From assembly GCA_023333565.1 (NCBI GenBank), contig JAJKFH010000385.1:1922001-1986000 (forward strand): a DNA stretch of 64,000 nt, written 5' to 3'. This stretch comes from Puffinus mauretanicus (Eukaryota; Chordata; Aves; Procellariiformes; Procellariidae). The notes under the pieces are model-generated. The model was not told the DNA's origin. It saw only the letters and a program-made list of their open reading frames with translations, and did not search any database. Below are positions 1 to 12,514 of this stretch, piece after piece (positions within the stretch are counted from its first letter, which is position 1; every line of letters starts with the position of its first letter). The translations under genes were made by a program, and so were the position numbers.

Positions 1-2014
1 AAGTACACCAGCTATATGATAGCCTTGTAAAAAAGGCTGTATTTAGACATAAACTAAATGTCCAGTATGTCGTTTGATGCTTGTGAGCCGAAGGAATGGC
101 CTCAAAGAGGAAAAAGCCCAGTCACCTTCTCCAGCAGCTGGTCTCAGAGAGAATATTCATGCCAGGGATGTCAAGTCATCCAGACAATAAAGAAGATGCC
201 AGTGCCAGCCATGGCCCTCAGGGCACAGCCCTCCATACGGATACAGAAACTGCCATATGGGGTCAGACCGTACCTCCATCTTGCAAAGAAGCATGTCTCT
301 TGTCTGCCTGGGCCACTGTCAGAGAGGAGACACTGTCTGTACAAATGGACTTTTGCCTTTGGAACACAAGGAATAATCAGGGCACAGGAGCTTTCTGAAC
401 TGCATGTTTGTGCCCGAGCTGCCACGCAGAGTGTCTGCCCCAGCGTCCCGCAGCGTGGCGTAGGCTGTAGGGCACTTCTTAGAGTTTTGAAAAAAGGTGG
501 AGTTTTGAAAGTCTATCTTTTTTCATGAATAAAGCAGAAAGGTCATGCCAGTCAGCCAAACTGTGATGTTTCAAGTACCATCTACAGAAAAAAACCCTGT
601 TACCTAGATTGCCTGGTTCTGTTGAAGACCTTCCGAAGAGCCAGTGCCACCATTTTGGTGCTGAACCTGTTGTTTCCTCAAATCAGCCGTATGCATCCTC
701 CATGAGCAAAATGGCTTTGCTAAGTCAAACTTAGCATTGCAAGCAATTCGTTACTGAGTTCTGACATGTTAATTATTGCAGGCACACACTACTGCTGTGC
801 TCTTCATTTTGGACACATATAGTATGCAATACTATTAAACCATACTTACTAACGATCACTATTTTTGAAGAACGGAAATACAGGAGGAGAGATTTGGAGA
901 CTTGCCTACATCCACAAAAGGATTTGCTGTCAGAGGCAGAGTTAATACGTAGGTGTTCACAGCTACCAGTCTCATTTTCAGACCACTGACACAGTAAGTA
1001 AAAGTAGCAATATCTAGCAATATCCTGCTACATTATTAGAATAACCTGACACAAATACAAAAACCTTCCTTTTCTTTTTTTTATGACATCTTAAAGAGTT
1101 CCCTGAAACTTAAAAAGACAAGCTCTACTTATTCAGCACACTACTGGGATTCATTACATTAAGTGAAAGAGGGCCCCACAAATACTCCCTTGGAAGTAGA
1201 ATTACTGTTGTCAACCGTTTGCAGTATAAGAAATACCAGTATGGTTTCTGATTCAAGTTAAATATTATGGCACTAAAGTTCTTCAGTAAAACTACTCTGT
1301 TCTGTTTGGGTCATTAACTGAAGTGCTCTGCCAGCCTTCAGAAATTATGATAATCAGAGATCAACACGCACTCGTGTTGCAGACATTGTAAAGCACTCTG
1401 AAATTCTAGAATAATCATTGACCATGAAACTCCATAACATAAACTTTTTTATGCCGAGATACTGAACATATTTTAGAATAACAATACTTGTTTTGACTGA
1501 AATATTATTACATTATATACTTAAAATAGCAAAGCTTAGGTCTTACATTGAAGTAATTCATCCCTGCTGTAACTATTTTAGTCCATGGAAGGGTGCATTT
1601 TTATATAATAAATGAATACAAGTGGAAAAGGTAAGCCCAATGACTGTATGTTGTAGAATATTTGTATATGATTTACACAACAAAGGATTTGTAGCCAGAA
1701 TGTTTATGACAAGTAGTATTAGTACAGAATCTGGAATGCCCATCAATCTTCATAGTTTAATTCCTCATTTCTACTGATAGTTCACATTTCATGCAAGAGT
1801 GTTAGAATAACAGCGTGCATCCTCCATTTGAGCAAAAAACGTATTTGTAGCACCATGTAACTTTTTGCATATTCCTTGACTAAAAGGTAATATTTACATA
1901 CATTTAAGGAGAAGCTCAAAAGATAAACACGAGTAGTTAGCTCAAACTGCCTCCTTGAACATACATCATCAAATAAAATATCTCACCAAAATTATTGGTG
2001 TGCCCCATGGGGGC

Positions 2015-2032
2015 TTTTTTTTTTTTTTTTTT
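2015..2032. repeat. poly(T) tract, 18 nt
   Basis: An uninterrupted run of 18 T on the plus strand, inside DEPTOR intron 4. It could be the A-tail of an old retroposed sequence on the minus strand, but no source element is recognisable next to it. Confidence 0.8.
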
Positions 2033-5000
2033 GAATCATCAACTTTCTGATATATTCGTGATTTGGGATGAAATGTCCATGCCGGGACTCTGCCTAAGGA
2101 TGACTGTATCTGGAATGGTGCAGAAAAAAGGGATTTCCACACCATGGATCAGAAGGAAGAGGTTGCGGAGGGGGACGCAGACACCGGGGCAGGCTGTCTC
2201 TGAAGCTCTCCTCAGGCGCAGTGGCTGACTTTCAGCATTAACCAGGAGGAGCTACGCATGCCCCCGTCCTTGATAAATCACAACTATGTGAATGTCGGAT
2301 GCAGAGCACGCGCAGAAGGTTGTTTTTGTTATGCTTGGTACATGCGGGGTGAGAGGTGCTCGTGCAGGCATGGGTGCTCAGCTCAGCTGCTTTAACAGTC
2401 TGTGTTTTGCTGCAATCAGCAGAGAAAAGTGGGAGTGAAAAACTTGCAGAATGCTGAAAGGACTGCACAGACTTGCTCAGGAGGGATTTCCTTAAAGGTA
2501 ATTTAGAGGTTGTTACCTTGAGCTAACGTGGCGTGTTGACTCAGAGGCAGCAGCAGATAAATTCATGGTGCTCTCCAGGCATCTGTCCCTCTCGTGGAAG
2601 TTGCTGCCTCCGGATAGGGACTGACTTAACTACTCCTGAGTTAGTTCACTGCCCTTCATAATGCAGCATAGAAAAGCAAACTGGCACCCCTTTCAGTTTG
2701 TCTTAAATTATCAGGCCATGGCTGACCTGTATTTGTACATGATGAGGGTGATGTAAAGAGCAAGGTGGGGTGACTTCATAGGTTTTTCATTCCAATTTAA
2801 TTCATCCAGTGCTCATGTGGCAACATGTTCATGTTACGATGTGCACCTTATGAAACAGAAGGAAACTGTACCAAAGAGAGTAAAGAAAACATATGGTGAC
2901 TGGCAACCTCCAAAATCATAAAAGTGCAAAAGAGTATTTGTGGTCCCGGAGGGAAAGGCACCAATGGTAATTCACAGCCACCGATGTCAAATTTTGGAGG
3001 TACAGTTACAACCCACCAGTCTAATCTCCCACATACACAGGCCACAAAATTTCTCCAGAAACAGGATTAAAAAATACATTTTAATCTTACAATAGCTTAC
3101 TATAGTTTAATCATACTTTAAAGCAGCCTGTAATGACCACTTTACTCTTCCCCTTATGAGCTGATCAAGCCTTCAGTTACTTTCCCTGCCAGGCAATAAA
3201 GATTTAACTCAAGGCTGAATTTGTTTAACTTTAGCTGCTAATCCCGGGATTTTGTCACACCTTCATCAGAAAATTACATAAGATCTGGTCAGAAATCTTT
3301 GTAAAGAAGCCTGTGAAGTGATGAAGCCAACTCTCAAACATATCTTTGATCAGCTGAATAAAAAACACCCCTTAAATTCTGACTTTTTTTTTGCCCTCCT
3401 TGAGTCCTCTTCAGACTTTATCCTTCCTAAAATCCGGCTATCAGAACTGCATGCTCGCAGTTACAACTTCACGCCCCTTCTGTTACTTGCTGTCCTCCTT
3501 TTTGTACATCTCAGGCTCACAGTAACAGTTAATACAACTGTACTGCACAAAAAAACACACTGGGAACAACTTGTGCCCTGTACATCCTCCTTTCCCTGCA
3601 CAGCGTTGCTTCACCCCAACGAGCGGAGCCTGCGTTCTCATTTCCTAGGCGTATGGCCTTCTAGTTATGCTGTTAGTTATAGGAAAACACACCTCTTTTT
3701 GGGTAATGACCATTTAAGGAACAGAGTTCAATTATTTGTTTACTGTCTCATCTATCCCTAGAGTTTGCAAACTTCATCGGCAAGGATTTTAGATGGTTAT
3801 TCCCCATTTACATTACTGTTAAGAAGAGAAAAATCTGATTATTTATTTTGGCATTTGTCTGACTGGGAGCACATAATACTGCGGCGTTAGTGGTTCTTGT
3901 GCCTGGCTGCTTCACAGTTTCTGTCCAGATGCATAAAACATAAATTGCAATGTCCATGCAAATCTTCTTTCAGCTTCTGATTGTGACATAAAATCCTGGG
4001 AACTGCAGAGGGCTCAAACAGCCTTTTCTTTTCTTCTTTTGCAAGGAGGCTGATGCACAGCAGAGATATATAGAAATACTAGCTCTACATTCATTTCATA
4101 GAACTGAGGAGACTTTAGAAAGTACAAAAGCCTATTTTAATAAATGGTGTGACTCATGCCTTAAAAATCAGGCCATTTTCATAACTGGCTTTTCCCCCAA
4201 ATTCCTCCCACCGCTTCAATTCCCCATGATTTTTAACGCTGATAATCTGTGTACATCTCCACCGCGGTGATTAATGCTTTCTCCCAGCCGAAAGCTGCGG
4301 TTCCCAGTAAGCCACATCCAGCTGCTCCGCACGTCCTCAGGAACACCACGCTGTCACCAAGCAAGCCCGTGGCTGGAGCCGGGGAGCGGTGGGAAAGAGA
4401 TCAAAGTTCCCGGAGGAGCCGGATGAGCAGCTTTCCTCAAGAGAGCGGAGGACATGTTGAAGTGTGCGCTTGTTTGTTTGCGTGAGCGTGCGCTTGTGCT
4501 GGGGTTAAGAGGAAGAGGTTATAAAAGCGTTAGCAGAGTATATGGAGTTTTCAGCGCTGGTATGTCATGTCTTTCCTCACTTAAAGACAAAAGCAGCACT
4601 GAACTCTTTCCAGTGGTGCACAACACATTTCCAAGCCTTTCTCTGCGTGAGGCAGCGGCCCCAGTCTATTCCCGAGTATACTTTATCTTTTTTACTGAGG
4701 TAGTCTCCTCTCTTAAAACCACATTAAACCCAGTTCAAAGCTGCAGGAGATCACTCTGGACTTTCACTATTACTGGCTGCAATGGTCTGCGCCTTCATAT
4801 AGGAAGTCACAGATGAGCAGACCAGTTTTGACCTCTGAGGTGGCAGGACTTTGCCCCAAAAGAGCTACGTACGCAGGATGATGAGACACGTGCTGGCGGG
4901 CTGCGGGGAGCGACGGGGGCTGCTGGTTTGTCTGAAGGAGGGGCCGGCCCGGCTTGCTCCCGCCAGCTCCCAAAGCGTGCCCAGGGAAGGGTCTGCCTCC

Positions 5001-8000
5001 AGCCCCGTGTCCTTTTGCTTCCTCACTCCCCTCTCCTAAGCAGAACCGGTGTTTAAAAGGGAAGGAAACAAATCAACACTGTAAAATAACAGTTCCTTAA
5101 AAAATGCTTCTCTCCACGGATCGCACACAGCTTGCTGAGCCCGTCTCCTCTGTGCCAGGCCTTCTGCCAGCTCGGTTTCTGTCCCTTGCCAGAGAAGTGC
5201 ATGTGTCCACTTTGGCTTGCACGGAGCCAGGGTGAGCCCGCGAGCCTGGAAAACACCGACCAGCTGCCGAGAACCGCACAGCCGGCTCCCGGGCTTTCGG
5301 CTGGTCCTCGCCCCGGCTCCACGCTGCCCACCTCTGCCGCGCGACCCCGCCACTCCCGCCCCCTCCCTCTTCCACTCCTGCCTTGCACCGACGCACGTGC
5401 GGCCGGAGGAGAATAACCGACACTTTATTCTGCATTGGACAATGCTTTTCCCACTCCTCTCAAAGCCTTCCTGTTTTTCTAAACCTAATCTGGCATCTGC
5501 AAATGCATTTTAATAATGGCACCTATTCAGATTAGTTTCCTTTTACGCACTGATGAATTCCACCTGCTTGGAACTCCCTCAAATCAAGGAAGAGAGACTA
5601 CAGATGTTCAGCGAGCACAGGGCCTTGGCTCTTGGATTCCCTGCACCATATAAACACAACGCTCACATTTCCACCTTTTATGAATGTATATGCTACGTAG
5701 ACTGCAGATAAGCCCACCTGAGAATGTACTCAACCGGCACGTTAAACTCTTGGCAGTGCAGCTGTACTAAATGGTATTGTTTTCTCATTTGGATTACAAG
5801 GAATTCGCTTTGAACGGACAACGGATCTAAGCTTGAACGGCTCTCATTTCCACTGACCCGCTCGTACAAAACTGCACGGCAGATCCTGGCACTGAAATAC
5901 AAAATCCAGAGAGCTGTTCCAGCTCATCCTAGCTAAGTAAGCGTGTCCAGAAGTAAGTAGGTCCTGGACTACCTGGAAAAAAAGCTGAGGTGTAATTAGA
6001 GAACCACATCTCCTGAGCTGTTTCAGTGAACTGTGGTATACTCATGTAGTGCAAAAAAAGCCTAGACAACTTTTATACTGTCTTTAAAGCATCAGGATTA
6101 CGATAGACAACTGTCAAAAGTTCCTTGGGAACTGAAATACAGAATATCCTGCTCTTATTAAAGTGGTATGTTCTGCTCAGTGCGTTAACATTTTATTTCA
6201 GCTGCCTTAAAACAGGTATGCAGATAAGTGTTTCTATATACATTTTGTCTTTCCAGTAGGTTTGCCATCTCTTTGCAGTCTATTTTCAAATACACGCGAC
6301 TTACTCTAGCATGAAAAGCCAGTGTTGAATCACATGCATTTCAGCAGTCTTTTCAGTTTGTATATGACGATTTATCATCTTTAATTTAGCAAGTTTACAG
6401 AACATAGCCAACTGCTTTTCTTTGCTTCCAAATAAAGTATGGAAAGTACAGTCTGTGGCAAGGGAAGCAGAAGATGAAAAGGCCCATCTGGGTATCTTTT
6501 TTCTGTTGCAGCTGTTAAAAACTGAAACCCATTCTCTGTCAGAAAAACAGAATTCGGTAGTTAATATGAAAAGAAGTCTTCATATGTTATTTACAGAATG
6601 CATAGAGTGTGCGGCTCTTTCAGAAACCAAACCCATTCCTGATTTAGATAAAGACAACTGCAAGAAGAGCACAATGAGAAGCCGACAGAATAGGAGCTGG
6701 AAGATTACACAATTACATACGAAGTTCTTATTCTCTGACTTTCCTACCAGGGCAAAATCATGAAAAATATGCGAAGTGGTCTCCAAATTTAGCATAAGCA
6801 GTTGAATTACTGTGGGTGAGGTTACTGTCCCTGTGTATGGGAACTGCCGGAGAAGAACTGCCATGCAAATAAACAACTGAGTGCCTCTGCGTGGCATCCT
6901 CTCAGGGGGAACTGGGCTTATAATAAAAACAAAGTTGTGTTGCAGGACTTCAAAGACTAACTGAAGGTTTGCGTTTTACTGAGATAAATCAAGGCGCCAT
7001 CTGTAAAAATGTGATGTTTTATAATTTTTAGCATGGAGTATACACGATGAATGCTTGGATATATCCAACAGCTGATGTGATCCAGGTGTTAGATCAACTA
7101 GAAAAATTATATAAAAAATTTATGTGTTAATTTTGGAGGAGAAAGCCTATGACCATTTAAGTCAAAGTTTTATGGGATGGTTCAATGGCACTTATAAATT
7201 GCTACCTGCGGTCGATATTTCCAAGAAAAGGGGTTCCAAAAAGAAATCTCAAATTAAGGAAGTGTATATTTCACATATATGGCAAGTTTTCACTTACAAA
7301 GTAAGAAATGCCAGCTAATCATAAGCAATTGGACATCTAAAGTAAACGTAACAACACATACTTTACACTTTACAGAAATTTTAGATGAGAAAGGGAAAGC
7401 TTTTCAACAAAAGCAGAAGAAATAATACTCTGTTAGAAATTTAATTTACTTCCACAATTATAACACACTGCATCATGTATCTTGATGTTTAAAACTAAAT
7501 GCGCTGATCGTCTTGTTAAAGGAAATTTTGCTGTATAAAGGTACAGAGTCCTTGCAAAGAATATGGAAAATTAAATATATGTTTTAAGACTTTTCTGCAG
7601 AGACGGGGAGATAGCATATGTCAATATTTACTGTTCTCACTAAGTCATTACAAAATGTTTGTTTTCATCTCTGAAAGTAATTTGCACAGTGGAGTTTTGC
7701 TGATAAAAGATTAACTCTTGAGAGGTGGTAAGCACCTGCTTCTGCGCTAAGCCAGCAGAACATGTGCATGCCTTGAACGCACCACGTCTGGCCAAGTGCA
7801 CTTAACTCAATAAAACTTTTTAAAGCTGAAAGGTATTCTAAAGGGGGGTGGGGACAGAAGACATTTATATCATGCCGAGGACATCTTACCACATATCTAC
7901 TATCATTATAAAATCCTAGCACTGATAAAATGTTTCAGAGAAGATACCTGCTAGCCAGTCATCTCCAAAGGAGATTTTCCCACCCCTCACTCATTCAGGA

Positions 8001-8195
8001 AAGCAGTCTATGGCCTTTCCAAAACCCATCACTCGTGTTTCTTTGCTTCTAAGGTTGGGAATCTGCTTCCCGCCCCCCTGGAGCAGAGCGGAGAGCCAGG
8101 CAAACCACGTCGGGCTGAACCGTGCTGTGGTCGCTGCCTGGGGAAGGTGCTGGAGGGATGTCAGATCCTGCGTGTCAGAAAGGAAATAACACCAA

Positions 8196-8227
8196 GCGCA
8201 TGCACTTGAAGGCGCATGCACTTGAAG
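8196..8227. repeat. 16-bp tandem duplication
   Basis: The unit GCGCATGCACTTGAAG occurs twice in direct succession with no mismatch. This is a small local duplication within intron 4, not a known repeat family. Confidence 0.85.
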
Positions 8228-10074
8228 GTAAGCAGCAGCTTGGAAAAACAGCAACAGCAAAAGAGAGAGAATGTGATCTGGCACGGCAAGGCGAGTGCTG
8301 CTGCTCAGACCTCGACTTCTTGTAGGCTCTATCAGGAGAGCGGCACATGCCATACTGTCTGCAGGACAGGGCAATCGCTACGTGTTTACACTCCACAACA
8401 TATTGAAAAGTATTTCTAAATGTGCTATGGTTTGGTCGCTGCCACAGAGGAAATGCAAATATTCATCTTGCAAAGTGCAGGTGTTATCCTAGGAAGGCAC
8501 AGGTTTCTCTTAACGGTATTAACCAGATTTTAAAATGTAAAAAGTAAGTAATAAATAAGTAATTATCACTTGAGATTCCAGACCTTAAACCTTTCTGCAA
8601 GGCAGGCAGATGTTTCTCCATCCCCCCAGCTTCCATACCCGAAGAGAAGGGCAGGAGGACTTATCCTGTCATGCCAGTGCTGCTCTGCTGCTGGGGCTGC
8701 AGGTGCAGGGCAAGTGCTGCAGCAAGCGCCATAACCAAGTATGAGCCAAAAAATGATGCCACAAAGAGCTCTGTGGATACCCTCTTTCCTCCCTGGACAT
8801 CTCAGTATCTCTGTTTTCCAGACTGAGCAAGGGCTGTGACTGTGTGTGGATGTTCACGCTCTCCTCTGCCTGCCCCCCAGCCCATCCTCGCTTTGGTCTG
8901 ATCTACCCTGGAGCTGGCAGAGAACTTCCTTCTTCTCTTGCTGCACGTGAATTTTGACCACAGTAACTAATCTGTCTCACCATTTCCATATGAAGAAGAA
9001 CTAGGAAAGATCCAGTTTCCTGGAGGAAAGTCTTATCTATTAATATTACAAAGCCTTACATACCTCACCATACTAGAAATGGGCTTTTCTACAGCTAAGA
9101 AATGTGCACCTTTTGTTCCTGCTCTTATTGAATGTGCATCACCGTGTTTGTAATTCTTCGCAAAATCTTTATTCCTATATTCTGACGAAGACCATCAGTG
9201 TTCGCAAATGCAGAATAACTACCAGCAATTACACTGCCAACACAAGCCTTCAAGAAATGTACAGTGCATAATACCCTGCTACCCGTACTTTTTTTACTCC
9301 ATAATACCTGGGGATACCAATCCATAGGAAAGGACATCTGGCTCCTACTGGTGAAAATGGTGGTTTGTGGGTTACGATTGGTATGCGCCAGTGGGATTTT
9401 GGAAGGAAGCAATTCAGCACTTAAGCACGTTTCATCATTTTCATGTGTGGCGGGGGAAATATGTATAGTTATATATGCCCAAAGAAATCAGGAAGATTAT
9501 TTTTAAACTGAAACATTTGATGTTTTTACAGCATTTATAAAATTCCTCTTAAACCGCTGTTTTCCTTTTTAAAATTAGCATCAGTGTTTGTTTCCTGTGT
9601 GAAACCTGGTTTGTGTCTGACCAATTAAAGTGAAGATAAATGCGACAGGAAGCTGTTTTGAATACAGTACCTCAGCTGCAGGATAGAGCTTTGCCGAGTA
9701 ATTGAAGTGAAAGTCAGTATCAGTAAAAATAAATTGCACAATTCAGTTGTGGCTGGAAAATTACTACTGAGATGGGCAACTTGATGCCAACTATTTCTAT
9801 TACTCTCTATTGCATTAGGCAAGGTAATAAATACTTCGCAAGAATAGTGCAGCAAGCTTTATTTTATTCCATATTATGGATATCAAACAATACAGCTAGC
9901 AAAAGATTGCCTTTTATTCTCCACTTCTGCGTAGCTGAGAGTCTTTCTGCTGGTTCTGCCAACAAAGATGCCAATTAGTGTCAAGTAACATTTTGGTACT
10001 GCTGATGAGATACAAAACAAAGGGAGTATAGTATGGTGAAATGAATTTACTGTACTAAGAGATAGAAAAATACC

Positions 10075-10090
10075 TTTTTTTTTTTTTTTT
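10075..10090. repeat. poly(T) tract, 16 nt
   Basis: A simple run of 16 T in intron 4, with no recognisable retrotransposon attached. Confidence 0.75.
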
Positions 10091-10968
10091 GGTAATTGGA
10101 CCTAGAATTCAGTGAGATGGGGAGAAAAAAAGAGAACACCACTCCTGCCATTTCACAGTTTATATCCCCAATTCTGTACTGGGAGTTCTCATTTCGAGCT
10201 CCCTTCTTAGAGGAAACCAGCATTACATAAACCTTCAAAATGTACAGATTGTATCCACTTGCTAAGGTGAACCCCACACCAGCTCTGTGTTAATTCTGCT
10301 AGTACTTTTATCGGTATTCCTAACCCTACCCAGGCAAATTGTTTCAGTGAAATCCAGAGGAGAATGAAATCTCCTGTTTAGGAGCATGCACAAAGCATAT
10401 CCACTTGTAAAGACAAATCTCAAGGACATCATTCAGTTCTATTTTACTTCCAGCACCCCCATCAAGTCACTGTGAAATCCCCACTGAGTTACCTTTGCCC
10501 TAATAAAAGCTGAGTGAGGAAGATGACGGTACCTTGGAGTGAGAAGGCCACTTCCTCAGCAATCAACCAATTCCCAGCACCCCGTTTGCAGTCATTTCGT
10601 GACTTTCAAATCTCTTTCTAACAGGGCGCTTTGCATGTGCTCTTGCCTGCTAGAAGAGGATGGGCAAGGAATAAATCTGCAAAACTGGCCAGGGCAATCC
10701 ATAAAGGTGAGCAGGGTCAGGGTTGCTCAGGAATACCCCCAGAAACCCGGCCTGATGGGGCAAAACTATTTCCCTGCCAAGGTGCACTGCTGAGCATTTG
10801 CCTTAGTTAATGAAACAACAGTTGATCTGCAATAAAAGCCACATCCTGACTTTCTTAGCTCTGCAAAGATTTCAATAGCAAAGTAAATCCAGCTTTGCAC
10901 CAAATGTCAAGTCCTGACTTTATTTCCTCTGCAAAAACATCAATAGCAGTGTAAATCTCACTTCTGCC

Positions 10969-10987
10969 TTTTTTTTTTTTTTTTTTT
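10969..10987. repeat. poly(T) tract, 19 nt
   Basis: A run of 19 T, followed shortly by a second T-rich run, in intron 4. No associated element was recognised. Confidence 0.75.
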
Positions 10988-12335
10988 CATTTTTTTAAGG
11001 AAAGTTTACCTCGTATATAATACACAGAAAATGCTTGGGTAAAAATAGGAATGAAATCATTGCTGCTATAAAGAGGAGGGGTGGCATACCCTTCCTGTCT
11101 GTCAAGCTCCAAGCAGTTGGCACCCTATAAATCATAGGAAGCACAGGGGTAATTATAGAACTGGAAGCTGATTACTGTAAACATTCAGAAGTAGCTCCTA
11201 GTAATTGGAAGCTAAAGATAATGTGAGCGTTACAACCACGAAGGAACTGTGCAGGTCATTTACACCCCCATTCTTCTCCATTCCTTAAAACTAGGTTTTC
11301 TTACAAAGCAACAAGCAACCTAGTCAATCTAGCACCTTGTATATTAACAACCTGTTAATATCGTGAATTGTTTGTTCTCTGTCAGAATTAGTGTTGATGT
11401 GACAACATTCGGATCACCAGGATCTGGTTACTTTCCCGTTGTGCATTAAGCAATGTAGCTAAGAGCTTCTGCCAGCTTGTTCTGTCATCTCCTGGCACCC
11501 CTTCATCACTCCCAGAGGCACTGCAACGCGTTTATGGTGGAAAACGCCTGGTCACAGAAAGGCAACTTGCACTGAGAGCAGATGATGACAACATATAAAA
11601 TGGGTTTTAGTGCCAGAGGTGTTCATGTCTTCGCCCTCTGGGCAGTATGGAGAGAAATCTGTGTCTCCTCCACCCTTAACAGAGGGAACTCCTTGGTGAA
11701 GGTGCATCTGCCAGACACATTGTGCTGGACCATGAAGAAATATTTGATTCCTGCCTCAAAGAAGTTACACCATCAGGACAAATATAATAACATTTCAGCC
11801 GAAAGCGATACCCATTTTCTTGCCCAAACATACTAGAACGAGTCTGCAACATGACCAAGAGGGAAAGCTTTTTTTCTGGCATCAGACTGTGCTCTGCTCC
11901 TGTCCTCAAACAGGAAGATATACAGAACCTGTCATTTTTATTCTACATAGAGAATTTAGCTTATTTATGGCTCTAATCCCTACTTGATCCTCAGAAAGCT
12001 ATTTACCTCAATTATACATATCGCTGATAGCAAGTTCTACAAGTTAATTATCACAAGTGTGGGAGAGTTGATTTTCATCCACATCCTTGTGTTGTTATTA
12101 TACAATCCCAAATTCTAGCTGTATTCTGCATTTGAGGCAGAATTTTCAGAACTAATACAACAAGCTTTTGAAAAAGTCACCCTTTTATTAAATAAAGTTA
12201 CCTAGACTCTTATCTGAAATTATTTAGAACTTGGACACATTATGACCAAGAAGACAAGAGCCCCTCCACATGATTTGAGCTGAAGAAAGTGCTACAAAAA
12301 GTGTAGCTTTTGCTACCTGGCAATAAATTTCTCAC

Positions 12336-12514
12336 CATGCTGTATAATCCCGTGCTCCAAAAGTCTGCGGCCAAGCTGCTCTGCTTCCGTCCGCGTCGTG
12401 GCCTCTCCTTCCTGGATCAGCCAGTCAATGAACTCCGATGCCACGAAGGTCCGTTCGTACTTGACTCCTTCCTCTTCCCTGGCTTGCAGAAGAGTATTTT
12501 CAGAACTCATCAGC
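12336..12514 (-). CDS. DEPTOR: DEPTOR coding exon 4 (start of second DEP domain)
   Basis: DEPTOR binds mTOR and restrains both mTORC1 and mTORC2. This 179-bp minus-strand exon continues the protein with LMSSENTLLQ and an acidic patch, then KYERTFVASEFIDWLIQEGE and a helical stretch ending GIIQH. This is the first half of the second DEP domain, which in the family helps bind phosphatidic acid and anchor the protein at membranes. The acceptor is a C-rich tract ending CAG just above 12514. The donor is GTGAGA just below 12336. The exon enters after two bases of a codon (AA|G, Lys) and leaves after one, matching the phases of exon 3 and of the known family gene structure. The rest of DEP2 and the PDZ domain lie outside the window. 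Identification rests on recognising the protein, and the match is strong over the whole exon. Confidence 0.93.

Larger units (their letters stand above)
1..12335 (-). other. DEPTOR: DEPTOR intron 4 (partial, continues beyond window)
   Basis: Everything left of the exon 4 donor site lies in the next intron of DEPTOR, which is read on the minus strand. I looked for the following exon (end of DEP2, basic stretch) on the minus strand and saw no match, so this intron is probably longer than 12.3 kb. The open frames here are short, have no recognisable domain and look like chance. Homopolymers and one 16-bp tandem duplication are listed separately. No clear transposon was recognised in this part. 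Confidence 0.7.

Noticed and set aside
58..528. 156-codon plus-strand open frame at the left edge
   Set aside because: No domain or conserved motif. It lies in what should be DEPTOR intron 4 and is best read as chance.
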